Positions 25,362 to 39,115 of a stretch of DNA of 64,000 nucleotides are shown piece by piece. Source of the stretch: Batillaria attramentaria (lineage: Eukaryota; Mollusca; Gastropoda; Batillariidae); the NCBI GenBank assembly GCA_018292915.2, contig JACVVK020000323.1, forward strand, positions 1-64,000. Reading direction: 5' to 3'. Position numbers and translations under genes: made by a program. The notes beneath the pieces are model-generated. The model saw nothing but the letters and a program-made list of their open reading frames with translations. It was not told where the DNA came from and did not search any database. Numbering within the stretch: position 1 is the first letter of the stretch; the number at the start of each line of letters is the position of its first letter.

Positions 25362-26620
25362 ATTTTGTACTGCAAGGTGCATGCAGGGGGTTGCAAGGGG
25401 AGGCAAGCTGCCAGTGTAGGAAGGGTTGTTGTTGTTGTTTGAGGGCGCACAAGTCCGGCAAAGTTGACATGAGTGGATTTGAACGAAGTGACTTTCTGAC
25501 CTAAACAGAAAGTAGACTTGCATTATTCCACTGAGGCCTGAAACGGAAAGGAGACATTCAATTTGTTTTTTAACATCTGTCAGGTGCATGCCCTTGAATG
25601 GTCTGTGCATGGTGATTTTAATCTGGACTGAAGCATTTGAAGGGTGACTGTGATGCCTGAGGCGAATTGAGAACATGATTATAGGCATGTTGAGACCTCG
25701 TGCACTTGCAGTCATTAACCACGGCATCTTCCTGTTCCGATTAAAGCACGACACACAAACATTCTACAGAACACATTCCCACCGCCAGTTGACACAAGTA
25801 ATCCACACAACTTGCCATCGTTTTCACACCACCTACATAGGTAGTCGTCCTCTTAATGATCTCATTTAGATCGCGTGATTGAACCCAAAACCATTGATTG
25901 AGCCTCTGCTATCGCAATTTCCAAACAATCAAGGAAGCGATCGACCGCAGGCCTGCTTGGTGAAGCCAATGGTCTCTAGACAAGCTACCACAGCGTTATA
26001 ATTACGTGCGTCAGTATCGAACCAACGCTAGTTTCCAATTCACTCTAACTCTGTGCGGTCACGAAATGGGCACAGACTTGATTCGATCAGCTGTTAAGGT
26101 TGTTATACTTAAGTCCCCCTCCCCCCCCCCCGCCCCATCACCACCCCCATCCCCCTCACCAAGGTGGGGATCGAAACATTTGTCGAAGGCGCCACTTGTA
26201 AGATGGACGATTGCAAGGCTTCAATTCAGTTCAAGATGGCATAATTATTTACGCTCGGAAAAGCCCACACGCGGTTGCCCCATTATTATTATTATTATTA
26301 TTATTAGTATCTCCCAAGAGTTGTCTTTGAGATTGTTCCAGTGTTGGTTTGTTTCACACGGGTCATGTCATGACCCCACGCCTGTGTTCTGCGGGCGGTG
26401 TGTAGAAGCGCGTGTCTCCTAACCACTCCTGATCTTCCTAGGTGCAGGCCATACGTAATGCTTGCCCGGCCGGCGAGAGTGTGTGCTCTGCCATTGCTCC
26501 TCATCCCTGAGTGCCGTGGTGGGCAGTAGAAGCAAAGGAGCTTTGTGTCTTCTGATGGGCTTCACTGAACACAACTCATCCGGACAATTTGTGACTCTAG
26601 CAGGTTATCAGGTTCGTTGG
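25362..26620. other. Intergenic, no gene seen
   Basis: Contains (GTT)n at 25428-25440, a C-rich run near 26115-26160 and (ATT)n at 26282-26308. A decayed tRNA-like segment may lie at about 25470-25545 (minus). Confidence 0.5.
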
Positions 26621-26625
26621 AACTA

Positions 26626-27980
26626 GGACACAAAGTCATGGCCATGCTGACCGTAAAAGTATGGGACACAAAGTCATGTCCTAGCTAAGTGTAAAAGTAT
26701 AGGACACAAAGTTATGTCCCAGCTGACCGTAGAAGTATAGGACACAAAGTCATGTCCTAGCTAAGTGTAAAAGTATAGGACACAAAGTTATGTCCCAGCT
26801 GACCGTAGAAGTATAGGACACAAAGTCATGTCCTAGCTAAGTGTAAAAGTATAGGACACAAAGTTATGTCCCAGCTGACCGTAAAAGTATAGGACACAAA
26901 GTCATGTCCTAGCTAAGTGTAAAAGTATAGGACACAAAGTTATGTCCCAGCTGACCGTAGAAGTATAGGACACAAAGTCATGTCCTAGCTAAGTGTAAAA
27001 GTATAGGACACAAAGTTATGTCCCAGCTGACCGTAGAAGTATAGGACACAAAGTCATGTCCTAGCTAAGTGTAAAAGTATAGGACACAAAGTTATGTCCC
27101 AGCTGACCGTAAAAGTATAGGACACAAAGTCATGTCCTAGCTAAGTGTAAAAGTATAGGACACAAAGTTATGTCCCAGCTGACCGTAGAAGTATAGGACA
27201 CAAAGTCATGTCCTAGCTAAGTGTAAAAGTATAGGACACAAAGTTATGTCCCAGCTGACCGTAGAAGTATAGGACACAAAGTCATGTCCTAGCTAAGTGT
27301 AAAAGTATAGGACACAAAGTTATGTCCCAGCTGACCGTAAAAGTATAGGACACAAAGTCATGTCCTAGCTAAGTGTAAAAGTATAGGACACAAAGTTATG
27401 TCCCAGCTGACCGTAGAAGTATAGGACACAAAGTCATGTCCTAGCTAAGTGTAAAAGTATAGGACACAAAGTTATGTCCCAGCTGACCGTAGAAGTATAG
27501 GACACAAAGTCATGTCCTAGCTAAGTGTAAAAGTATAGGACACAAAGTTATGTCCCAGCTGACCGTAAAAGTATAGGACACAAAGTCATGTCCTAGCTAT
27601 GTGTAAAAGTATAGGACACAAAGTTATGTCCCAGCTGACCGTAGAAGTATAGGACACAAAGTCGTGTCCTAGCTAAGTGTAAAAGTATAGAACACAAAGT
27701 CGTGTCCTAGCTAAGTGTAAAAGTATAGGACACAAAGTCGTGTCCTAGCTAAGTGTAAAAGTATAGGACACAAAGTCGTGTCCTAGCTAAGTGTAAAAGT
27801 ATAGGACACAAAGTCGTGTCCTAGCTGACCGTAGAAGTATAGGACACAAAGTCATGTCCTAGCTAAGTGTAAAAGTATAGAACACAAAGTCGTGTCCTAG
27901 CTAAGTGTAAAAGTATAGGACACAAAGTCGTGTCCTAGCTAAGTGTAAAAGTATAGGACACAAAGTCGTGTCCTAGCTGA
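26626..27980 (+). repeat. 38-bp satellite array with 76-bp and 228-bp higher-order structure
   Basis: About 35 tandem monomers of 38 bp. Two monomer types alternate, one with GTCCTAGCTAAGTG and one with GTCCCAGCTGACCG, making a 76-bp dimer. The base after GACCGTA alternates A, G, G over three dimers, so GACCGTAAAAG recurs at 26649, 26877 and 27105, exactly 228 bp apart, through at least four cycles. From about 27660 the array changes to monomers with GTCGTGTCC. Each monomer carries an inverted repeat, TAGGACA with TGTCCTA around an 8-base loop. Confidence 0.95.
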
Positions 27981-28739
27981 CACCTGCCCCGAATAAAACA
28001 ATACAAATGTTTCGTAGCTGACGATGCAGACCACAACGGTACAGAAATGATCGGATAACTGTCCGCCTTGGTTAGAAAATAAAGGGACATTTTCAAAAAT
28101 GAATCGTAAGCGACGCGTATATGAAGCCGTGCCTCAGATAATTATGTTGGAAAATGCACCTTTAATCGACGAAATTGTGTTTCCACAGACAGCGAGAGGT
28201 TTTTTATGTTCCCTACGCATTAAGTGATAACAAAGGTGGACAGCGAGATTATGTGAACCAAGTGGGAAACAAGACAGACATCCGTACTTAGTGCCATTAC
28301 GGAATTAACATTTGGCAGGGGAAACAAGCAGGGGAAGCAAGGAACAGTTCTGTAGAACACAAGCTGCTGTCGACATTATTGAATGATTCCCCCTGCATGT
28401 TCTTTTTATTCGCCAATTGCGCAGCAAATACCATGATTGTTTGGATTGCACTGTTCAAGAGCAGCTGTTGCAAACTCATTGCCAGGGCCAGCAACGTTGC
28501 TTTGTTGGGTTTTTTTTTGTTTGTTTTAGTTTTAGTTTGTAATTGCACTGGATGGAGGCCCGGGGTGTGTGTGTGGGGGGGGGGGGGGGGTATGTCATAA
28601 TTAGTAATTAGTTATCTAAAAATAATCAATGGAACTCATTTACAGCATGACATATGACATGTCAGTTCGAGCAGAAGCATTTGTCTCCCCTTGTTCCCGT
28701 GCCTGCTTGCTTATTCATTCATTTCTAATGCAGATATTT

Positions 28740-29365
28740 TGAAACTGGTTATTTGTCTTATATTCTAGTTGTGTGACTGGTTGTCTGTTTTGGGTAAACG
28801 TTTGTAGAGGAACGGTAATACAGGCACTGTAAATAGTATCTGCTGGTCCCTTGCTGTGGGTGGTTGTCTATTTATCCAATCCTAGAGCAAGTTATTGTGA
28901 TTCTCTTCACCATGTATCTTCTTCCTTCACCGTCTAGTTCTAGTATTGGTAGTCTTCTGTCTTCTATATTCATAGCAGAACGATGATATGAACACAGATA
29001 ATGGTATTTGATGGTCCCGTAGTTTTCGTTGTCTGTCTATTCACTTAATCCTACAGCAAGTGATTGTGATTCTGTTTACTATTTATATTGTTCCGTGATC
29101 GTCTGGTGCTGGTATTGGTTGTCTATTGTCCGTAAACGTTCGTTGCAGAACGATAATTGAAGCACAGTAAGTGGTATCTGTTGGTCCGCTCGCTTCGTTT
29201 GTCTGTTTATTCATTTAATCCTAGAGCTGCTAATCGTGAATTTGAAGATCATTTGTCTTTTTCTTGAGCCTTCAGTACTAATATTGGTTGTCTTCTCTTA
29301 GTACATATTTGTAGAGGAACGGCAATTCAAACACTGGAAATGGTATCTGTCGTTGCCGACAACTG
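28740..29365 (+). repeat. Degenerate tandem repeat, unit about 170-175 bp, about 3.5 copies
   Basis: Units share GAGGAACGGTAATxxA, then GGTATCTGxTGGTCC, TTCATTTAATCCTAGAGC and a GTxTTCTxT end. Equivalent points are near 28806, 28976, 29147 and 29315. The divergence between units shows an old array, with no open frame across it. Confidence 0.8.
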
Positions 29366-30390
29366 CCGAGACCGATATCGCAGCTGCGCCAGAGAGATGG
29401 ACATTCTTAGCTATACGTGCCTGTCCTGCACGTAGTAGATGTGTGCGCGTGAGAAAAGGAAGTTTGCAGATGATATTGCCCGATATTGCCCTCTCCTTTC
29501 CAAATATCACGGCTCTTATTGGTCCGTCTGCCTATGGTAGTGTTATAGAAGTCCTGCCCGTGACGGTAGTAAAGAAAATCCTAGTAAATCCCGTCACTGG
29601 ATTTCCCACCAAGCCTGCTTTATAGGAGTAATCCCTAATGTAGAAGTGTAGCCGACAATTATTTGCTGGGACGATCTCTCGTCCCACTCCCATTTCACCA
29701 AGAGCGCAAGAAGCATTCGCCAGTCACGCGACCCGCCCAGACCAATCAGCGATGAGTTTACTTTCAATAACCAACCTCCAGAAGTGGAATATTACGAGCA
29801 CGTGATCGTCGTTTGTGGAACCACACGTCGTGCACCACGTTCTACATTTGAATATGTCGGGCTCTTTTCAAATATTTCAATTATTGTACAGTAGGAGCAT
29901 GACTCGGTAGAGACCGTATTGATTCTACATGACTCGTGACAGATGCACATGACAGAGAGATCAAAACAAGTTTATTGGTGATCACTAAAATAACAGACAT
30001 TAAAAAAACAACAAAAAGCCCGCAGTGTAATTTGAACGTAACGTCATTCTGGGCCAATGTATGAATGACGTAACTGGAGAATTATGTTAACAGTTCAGCG
30101 TTAGGTCAAGAACCGTGGCTTAGACGGCCATTATCGTACAGTCTGGGCGACAAGGAGCGTCGCGTACTCTGTCACTGACGACATGGTACACAACAATTCC
30201 AAGCGCCGCACAATGTCAGTCACACAATGTCTGCTTCACGTTTTGAAACAAGAATAATCATGTCCTTCGTACAATAAGCATTGTGAAAAGGTTTACCTTG
30301 TTTAAAAGGTATCAGTTTTGGCCAAGGTAAATCTGGCTGCTGATAAATGAAATGACATTTCCAGCAGCTGTTTTGCAATTTCCCTCAAAC
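29366..30390. other. Intergenic, no gene seen
   Basis: Ordinary unique sequence between two tandem arrays. A 90-codon plus frame at 29353-29625 has no recognisable domain. Confidence 0.5.
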
Positions 30391-30588
30391 ACGATATACC
30401 AGGGACACGATATACCAGGGACATACTTTGTCGCCAAACACGATATACCAGGGACATACTTTGTCGCCAAACACGATATACCAGGGACACACTTTGTCGC
30501 CAAACACGATATACCAGGGACATACTTTGTCGCCAAACACGATATACCAGGGACATACTTTGTCGCCAAACACGATATACCAGGGACC
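30391..30588 (+). repeat. 33-bp minisatellite, about six copies
   Basis: CGATATACCAGGGACATACT plus TTTGTCGCCAAACA, repeated every 33 bp, with one shorter first unit. Because 33 is divisible by three, false repetitive frames appear on both strands. Confidence 0.95.
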
Positions 30589-30707
30589 AAGTATTCGCAT
30601 TGCTCCTTGTATGAGCTGTGACTGTCTCAACGTTACCGGGTTTTTGTCAAGTAACGCCAAGTCATTTTTATTTTCATTACCCACTTGGGGAACAATAACT
30701 TGGGGAT

Positions 30708-30710
<3 letters not shown>

Positions 30711-30798
<88 letters not shown>

Positions 30799-30966
30799 AG
30801 GCTGTGCATGAGAGTGGTATCATTTTACAAAAAAAAAAAAGGAAACATTTTACAGTGTCTGCACACAAGAACAAAAATAGTTAACAAACACACGTACACG
30901 CGTACACATACACGAACCAACAAACAAACAGAATCACCATAATGCATGCACACACACACACACACA

Positions 30967-31040
<74 letters not shown>
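30711..31040 (+). repeat. (CA)n, (ATC)n and second (CA)n microsatellites
   Basis: (CA)n at 30711-30768, (ATC)n at 30769-30798 and (CA)n at 30950-31040, separated by A/C-rich sequence. Confidence 0.93.
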
Positions 31041-31044
<4 letters not shown>

Positions 31045-32614
31045 TGCACTCCCACAAGCAAGAATAAGATGCAAAGACTTCAGCAGTTGTTTATTGAGGA
31101 ACAAGAACAATATATCTATTTAGGAAATGGAATGATGGCGGACGTCATGTCAGGGGATCATACAGTTTCAGCGGAAGTATACATCGCGTGCCATATCGCT
31201 GACGACAAAGTGCGCGACTTGCCCTTTCGACAAAACTATAGGACACTGCTCGTTTCAGCAAGACTGAGAAGACATTTGGACCAGGCGAAAAGCACATTCT
31301 TTCCCAAATGTGCCAATAGACATTTCCTGTAGACTGTCTCAGGCGACTGTAGCTAGACTATTGCCACGGAATGAGGGAGAGGATGTTAACACTCCAGGAA
31401 AATTAACTTTGTTTTCTACGTGTTCTCTCGGTAGACAGGAGAGATGCTGCAAATCTTGACTGCTGTGAACAAGAGCAGTGTAATTTCCCCGAAAATTCCT
31501 CAGTTTTGCCCAGACAGCAGGGGAGATACTTCCCGAAACAAAGCTAGTTTCTGTGAGGAGTTAAATCACTCTTGTCCGAACTGCGTCTGTCTGGGAGAAA
31601 GTTTTATTGCTGGCTCGTCTCAGACCGGTTTGGTGTTGGGTGATAGGTGTTGGTGTTGGTGTTGGGTGTTGGAAGGAAGGCAGGTGCTACACAACGTCTG
31701 CGTCGTCTCCCCCTGTCTCCTCTTCCTCATCTCCCTACCCCCTACCTCCATACTTGTAGTACATGTTTGTTTCATTCAGTCTTGTTTGTGTAGACAACAA
31801 GGACTGGTTTCAAATTTGGTCCTTAACCCATGCGAAACCCAAGACCTGTTTCCTTGAAAAATAAAGCCTCTCTCTCTCTCTCTCTTTGCGGCCAAGTGCA
31901 AATGTTGATAAGCAGGTTTACATGTTCTTGCCTCAAACAACATTACATGTTTGCAGATCTGATTATTTTCTTTAGCTCTACATCGTGCTGAGTCCCATCA
32001 GTCAGGGCTTTGCACAAATCGAATCACTTTCATCTTACAGATTTCCATTAGATCTTCAAATAAATTGTGTTTATGTAAAATGTAAGAGTCAATACAAAGG
32101 ACAGTCCAGGCTGTAATGTTGTCTAATTTTATGTAAATGTTTGTTGTTGGGTTTTGTTTTCTTCTTCAAAGTTGCGACTTCATTTTTTTTTTATATTTTG
32201 TTAGCCCCAGGGAAAAAAAATCACAATCTGAAAAATTAAAGATCATATCAAATCTGACACATGCTTATCTGTTTTTCATCTTCTGCTGAGGGATTTTGAC
32301 GTTAAAGCGGAAATTGGCGGGGAAATCCCAAATGGACCAACCTTGTGTGTGTTGTGGGAAAGTGTCTTTGTGGTAATTCTCCACTACAATAGCGCTGTAA
32401 TCCCAGGCCGCCAGCCAGGCTTGTGTGTCGTGAGGTGCTGGACAAATTCCTCCTCTAAACCAGCAAATCACCTTGTCACTAACAACCTCTCTCTCTCTCT
32501 CTCTCTCTCCGCTTGCTCAACAACAGTCACCATGTATACAGGTTCGTGGTTTGGGATAATTCGGAAATTATACATTGCGCGATCAGTTACCCCGTACCCC
32601 AGCCCCCTTCCTTT

Positions 32615-32664
<50 letters not shown>

Positions 32665-33490
32665 CTCGTCTTGTTTCATGGCGTTTGTTGTGGCTTATTT
32701 TATTTCATTGTTGTTGTAGGTTTGGTTTTGTTATGATAGGGGGATTTGTAATGGGTGATTCATGCTTAGCTATTTGTGTCGATTAAGGACATTTGATTTT
32801 GTTGATTTTACTGCCTTGTTGATTTTACTGCCTTGTTGATTTTGTCTTTCTTCTGCCGAACCTGTTGTTGCTGATGTCGTCGTCGTCGTCGTTGTTGTTG
32901 TTGTTGTTGTTGTTGTTAAACGCATGGACTTTCCCTGACTATATATTCACCATTACCCCAGTTAAAGCTGTAAGCTATTTCAAACTAAACCAGAACTAAC
33001 AGAGAAAACACAACACGAAAATCGAATCACACCCAAATCCGGCCCCCGTCTCCGCAAGACTTTTGGCGGGAGGAAAATGGTGGCTGCTAACTGCCCCAAG
33101 TCCCACAAGTAATTCTATTTCTCGATGTAGAAAAGTTTGGCCTGTCGCACGACTTACCCCCCCCCCCCCCCCCCCCCTGTCGCGTGCGGAGACTGGTATT
33201 GGCGGGAAGTAGACGTTTTGTTTTCGATTTATCTTACGCCTGACGAGTTTCCATCCACCGCCAAGATGGACGGGTATTTAGGGAACTGATTCAGTAGAAA
33301 TGTTTAGTTGGTTTGGAAAAAGTTTGTTGAGATTTTTTTTTCTGCTCTCCCTCTCCCATCTCACCCCCCCCCCCCCCCCCCCCGCCTTTTAGCTTCATTG
33401 GTGTTTCTTCCAGGGAATCCTGGGAAGGCTGGAAAGCTGGGACCATTTTTATTTTACACAAGGTGTACGTTACTACAGGTGTACGTGTAG
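31041..33490. other. Intergenic with short microsatellites
   Basis: Contains a possible retroelement 3' end (ACCTGTTTCCTTGAAAAATAAAG at about 31842, ending in (CT)n), (CT)n at 32488-32508, (CA)n at 32612-32662, (GTC/GTT)n at 32877-32917 and poly-C runs at 33158-33177 and 33364-33383. No gene seen. Confidence 0.5.
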
Positions 33491-33493
33491 CAG

Positions 33494-33528
33494 AGAGTGT
33501 GTGTGTGTGTATGTGTGTGTGTGTGTGT

Positions 33529-33586
<58 letters not shown>

Positions 33587-33796
33587 GACAGACAGAGAGA
33601 CAGACAGACAGACAAAGAGAGAGAGAGAGAGAGAGAGAAACAGACAGACAGACAGACAGACAAAGAGAGAGAGAGAGAGAGAGAGAAACAGACAGACAGA
33701 GAGACAGACAGACAGACAAAGAGAGAGAGAGAGAGAGAGAAACAGACAGACAGAGAGACAGACAGACAGACAAAGAGAGAGAGAGAGAGAGAGAGC
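33494..33796 (+). repeat. (GT)n then (GA)n/(CAGA)n nested array
   Basis: After a short GT run, (GA)n blocks alternate with (ACAG)n blocks in four near-identical modules of about 50-60 bp, an expansion of a compound unit. Confidence 0.93.
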
Positions 33797-33799
33797 ACG

Positions 33800-36250
33800 A
33801 GACCGTTTTGTTATTATATTGGTTTGGTCTGGATTTTGTGTAGAAGTTGTACGTAATAGTGTTAGTCTGAAGCCAAGCTGCACATAACCAGTGGCAGAGT
33901 TGTTTTCTGACAGGGTGTAGTAATTTACATACTGAATAATATTTTTGTGACGTTGTTGCATGTAAAACTTCAAATAAAAGAAAAGTACTCTCAGGTGACT
34001 ATGTACATCCTTCATTTGATAATTATCATGATATTGTCAAATAAAGTAATTGTTAGTATTTAGAGATAATTTATAATTTCCTGTATAGTATTTATACCTT
34101 TTGTATCTGTAGTATTGTCTGCCCTTGTGTGCAGGCAATAGTAACCGCAACTGTTTTTAGTGAGTCAGCGCATGAGCCTTGTTCACCTATTGTTGTCAGT
34201 ACCATGAGCTGTGTATTCAGCCACTTTTTAACCGACGGTCAACCTGCTAGTACATGCTGTCCAGAGTTGCCTGAGACTGAGATTGCACCTTTATCACACT
34301 GACAAGGTACAGACTGCATATTTTGTATTCTCTAGTGTTGCAATTGTCAGGATATTTTTCTACTCTTTTGTAACGATTATTTTTGTATGGTTTCATTGTT
34401 TTCCCACAATTGTAAATGGTATTTGTTCAGTTGAGAGTTGTAATTAGTGGTGGGACAGTTGGTTGTTCAGTGTGAGGAAATACCGTATATTGTCTTAGTA
34501 GTTAATATTTCTCTTTGATAGTCCTAATTTTAGCTTTATTGCTGTTTCAGGGTGTACTGTACTACTACTGCTACATGCTACATAACTATCTACCTAACTA
34601 CCTGTATAGCTGTACCTACTACCTACATGCGTACGTGTCCCAGTACGGAGACATAATTGTACAGCGCAATAAAGAGCCAGTACCAAGCAACACGCTGCCT
34701 CGTTTCACTGGTTGAAAGACTGCATGGTCAGAGAGAACCCCCGGTGGTGTAGTGTGGTGTTCGACACGTATACCCCTGACACACACCCCCCGTAACATAC
34801 GTTACTACAGGTGTACGTTACTACAGGTGTACGTTACTACAGGTGTACGTTACTCAGTACAGGACTCAACATTTCCCGTTACATGATAATTATTAAAACA
34901 CCGTTCCATCTCACTGTCATACAACCAATGACAACAGTTTTGCCTTCCCACAGTTTCTTTTAACACACACCCCCCTCCCGCCCACTCCCACCCCCAATCC
35001 CCTACACCACCCGCCCCCCACCCCCCGTCATGTTTTTTCTTCTCTTGTGCCGGACTTGGTAGATCTAAGATTATGTTCCCATACGTACAAGCACAGTTCT
35101 CTCCTTTGCAGCGTCCAAAGTGTCGATCTCGGTTGTTCGAACGACTAAAGGTGCCATCATTACCGGGCCTGGTTAATTAATGCCGGGATATTTTTGGACA
35201 GGAAGTCTGTCACACAGTCCAAAAGCCACACGGACCTCCATAGCATCATCATACCATCATCCGCATCCCCATCATCGCGCGTAATAACAAAATTGCCCCA
35301 GCTTCCGACCTGCCCTCTGTGGATTCCACACAAATGGAGAGAAACACTACCAGAGGTGGCAAAGTGTTATGGGCGGTAGCAGCCCACCCCCGACCCCCCT
35401 CGCAAACCCCCACTCCCATCCCACCACCCCAAAAAGGAGGTGGGGGCGGGGAAGTAGAAGAAGAGGAGAGAGTAAGAAAATGGAAAATTAACTGTAAAAG
35501 TTTATTAAAAAAAACAAAAAAACCAGTTTTATCCAAGTCATCGATTATAAGTATTCGTGTGGTAGGCCTACGCCATTTGCTGTGTACGGACAACGAGCAG
35601 CTATATTGATTGATATCTACCAGAACTATCCGTCACGTGTGTAGTACGTCATCGCTTTGTGTTGCGTTGCTTCTAAGCGACCAGTCGCTCGTCTTTTTGT
35701 CGAGTGTCCTTTCATTGGCTGGATTCCCGATGTCACACCGCTGGTCGTCGTGACGAACCAATTATCTGGAACTTGCTGCCTGGCACAAAAACCTTTCTAT
35801 TCACCCACACACTGGACGCGGGCAAGTGAACGTCTGACCCGGCCGCCATCTTTTGTTCCGTTGCCATGACAATGTCGCTGCCAACACTGAAAAGCTAGCG
35901 CTTCGAGTGCGTGCGGTGGTGTGTGGGGGACTAGATCCAGGCGGCTAAAATGGAATCCGATTTTGTGGAGGATTTTATTCTGCTCGCTTTCTGTCTGATC
36001 GCCGCTGGCAGAGTAGTCTTGTGTCCTCCATCCTGCACAAAAATCGAATTTGACAACCCACCCAACCACCCTTCCCACTCAAAGTGAAATGGAGAAGTAA
36101 GGTACACCCCCCTCCCCCCCCCTCTCCCCAGCGCAATGTGAAATGGAAAAGTGAGGCAAGGATGAAGCTTTAATTAAATTTACTGACTTAGAAACTTCAT
36201 GAATAAAATCGTTCAGTTTTCCTCAGGGATCAGTTTTACAACACGACACC
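33800..36250. other. Intergenic, no gene seen
   Basis: Mostly unique sequence, AT-rich at 33900-34500 and C-rich at 34965-35030. Short frames only, without domain or splice support. Confidence 0.5.
34799..34855 (+). repeat. 16-bp minisatellite
   Basis: GTTACTACAGGTGTAC in 3-4 copies. A single related unit occurs at about 33470. Confidence 0.85.
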
Positions 36251-36254
36251 TTAC

Positions 36255-36440
36255 AATATTTTTGATTGATTGATTAATTGATTGATTGACTGATTGGTTG
36301 ATCCGGGCAGTCAGTCAGTCAGTCAGCCAGTCGTGACTGAGTAGTTAAATGGCTGATTGAGTGAGTGAGTCAGGCATGCAGTGAGTCAGTGAGTCAGTCA
36401 GTCAGTTATGGTTGGACGGATGAATGCATGTGTCTGTGGA
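36255..36440 (+). repeat. (TGAT)n, (AGTC)n and related tetranucleotide region
   Basis: Imperfect TGAT, CAGT and GAGT tetranucleotide runs over about 180 bp. Confidence 0.8.
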
Positions 36441-36814
36441 TGAATGGATGCAGGTTTCATTTGCCTTGACCATGTGAAGGCGTTTGAACATCGATACGCG
36501 CGTGTCGTCTCTCCTTCACACAAACTCTGCTCCTATCCACACGGTCCGTTCTTTAGCCCTCTGGCCAACACCGTCCGTGTAATTACAGGGACCAGAATAC
36601 CGGCCTTCTGACGCTGAAAATACACTGGAACAAACCGCCAGATGTCTCCACACAGAGCGGCAGAGTTGTCAAACGAGGATGATTGCATGCAGAGTGTGAT
36701 AGTCAATTCTTTATTTGGGAATTTGTGAGTTTGTTTGTTTTCTTCTCCGTATTTGTAAACTTTTTTATCTGCACTGCAATGCAAAAAAACAAAAAGGAAA
36801 CGGTGGAGAAACAC

Positions 36815-37089
36815 ACAGACAGAGGAAGACAGAGGGAGACAGAGGAAGACAAAGAGAGACAGAGGGAGACAGAGGGAGACAAAGAGAGACAGAGGGAGAC
36901 AGAGGGAGACAAAGAGAGACAGAGGGAGACAGAGGAAGACAAAGAGAGACAGAGGGAGACAAAGAGAGACAGAGGGAGACAGAGGGAGACAAAGAGAGAC
37001 AGAGGGAGACAGAGGGAGACAGAGGGAGACAAAGAGAGACAGAGGGAGACAAAGAGAGACAGAGGGAGACAGAGGAAGACAAAGAGAGA
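36815..37089 (+). repeat. (GACAGAGGGA)n / (GACAAAGAGA)n minisatellite
   Basis: About 27 decamer-like units mixing GACAGAGGGA, GACAGAGGAA and GACAAAGAGA. Purine-rich on the plus strand. Confidence 0.93.
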
Positions 37090-37426
37090 GTTTGACATGT
37101 TTGGCTATTGAATTTCTATAGCGGTTTCCTGAAGCACATTTGGGCCTTTTAATATCCTGACATTACGTCCGCGAAATGCTACCCAACGGAAGACAGATGT
37201 GAAGAGCAGCGAAATGCCCTCAGCTATGAGTGGGGACCCTTTCCTCTCTTCTTTTGCTGTAGTCTTTGTCTGTTTGTGGAAAGAAGCGTGGACACAGTCT
37301 GACAGGCGCTTGACATTCTTGTCTTGGGCAGAAGCGTAACCTGTCACCTCTCCAGTGTACACTTGTTACCTGTCACACCCCCGACAATGATAGAAGCAAC
37401 CTACCCCTGCCCCACCTTCTGTCCTC

Positions 37427-37462
<36 letters not shown>

Positions 37463-38780
37463 CCTTTTTTTAATGCGGAAAACTGCTGCCAAACAAGACA
37501 GCTGAAACTCGATCAGTGACACTGAACAAGGAGTGAATTGCGCTGGAGGCCATGTTTGGGCCACACTCCAGTGCGGAAGAAAGAGGATCAAGAAGAAAAA
37601 AAAAAATTGTGAATGCAGCAAAGTTAACTAGATTCTGCCCCGGGTAGAGGCACGTATGATAGCAATGGACCCTTCGGAACAAATCGAAACCGAAGGAAAC
37701 GGTTCACGTTTTTACTTCCTAGACAGACTGGGGCAGGAGTTGTGCCCTGAAATGTCACGACTACCTTGCAGCGTGACGGCGCGTTTGCTTCACAAGCCAT
37801 TTGCAGGCGTTGTCGATTTCAGGAGCGTTGAATGGCGTGTTTTCTTGCCGGCAACGCCTGAAGTTTCTCTCAGTTTGGTGTAAGGTGACTTACGTACCGT
37901 AAGATTTGATACGCAGCTCCCACAGTGACCCAAAGTATTTCCGAACAGACGGTGTCAGTATTACATCAGTTATCTTCCTTAACATTTTCACTTCCCCTTG
38001 TCTGCATATTGAGTATCACGTGACAGGAATGTGCTCCCTCAGAACGCCTGGTACAGTACCTCTGTTATGGTCGATCAGTCGGCCAGTACTTGAACGAAAT
38101 CCACCTGCCCCGGGAGTGGCCTGCGCACATTGTTGAACAACAAGAAACACGTGCTGTTTGGGTTTAGTCCCAGGGCTGACATGTACAGGTTTGAGTACGG
38201 CTGTCTACAAAACACTACACGTGTCTTACTGGCATCATGTTTTTATCACCGCAAGCAGCACAAGGCTGAGAGACAGACAAACACAGACGGATAGACAGAC
38301 AGACAGACACCAAGAGCCAGACGGACGGGCAGACAGATAACTATAAAGATAAAGATACTTTATTTGATGACAGTAGAACATGCCTGACTTTGCAGCCATT
38401 TGGTGCCACTTACTGTCGCTATTTTACCGAATAATCTACGGAACTTAAAGTGAGGTGGGGCTGAGGGGACAGACAGACAAACAGACAGTCAGACAGACAG
38501 AGACAGACAGTCAGACAGACTGAGTAAATTCGATGAAAAATTGTGTCTGAAACTTTCGTCTTAAACACAGTCTGAGTCTGCGTCCCAGCAAAAAAAGAAA
38601 GAAAAAGATCGAATAGCAACAAAAAGCTCGCCTCCGGTAAGCATGGCAAAATCTGACATAAACTTCTTATGACAGCTGAAAGTGTCAGATGGGCCGTTAG
38701 GAAATTCAATACGATCCGTCCTGAAACAGACCAGACTGAGGTGTTATGGCTTCGGTAAAATGAATCTCACTTGTTCTTTC
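37090..38780. other. Intergenic, no gene seen
   Basis: Holds (CA)n at 37431-37460 and (CAGA)n-like runs at 38262-38335 and 38468-38522. No exon supported. Confidence 0.5.
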
Positions 38781-38789
38781 TAGTGCGTG

Positions 38790-39057
38790 TGTGTGGAGGG
38801 GGGATGGGTGTGTGTGTGTGTGGTGGGGGGGGGGGGACTCCTCTGTGTGTGTGTGTGTGTGTGTGTGGAGGGGGGATGGGTGTGTGTGTGTGTGTGTGTG
38901 TGGAGGGGGGATGGGTGTGTGTGTGTGTGTGTGTGTGTGGAGGGGGGATGGGTGTGTGTGTGTGTGTGTGTGTGTGTGGAGGGGGGATGGGTGTGTGTGT
39001 GTGTGTGTGTGTGGAGGGGGGATGGGTGTGTGTGTGTGTGGTGGGGGGGGGGGACTC

Positions 39058-39115
<58 letters not shown>

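Noticed and set aside
26626..27980. CRISPR-like array of regular repeats
   Set aside because: Monomers are contiguous without unique spacers, and the context is an animal genome.
31086..31332. Possible exon after the (CA)n tract
   Set aside because: The frame has ordinary composition but no known domain and no convincing donor or acceptor.
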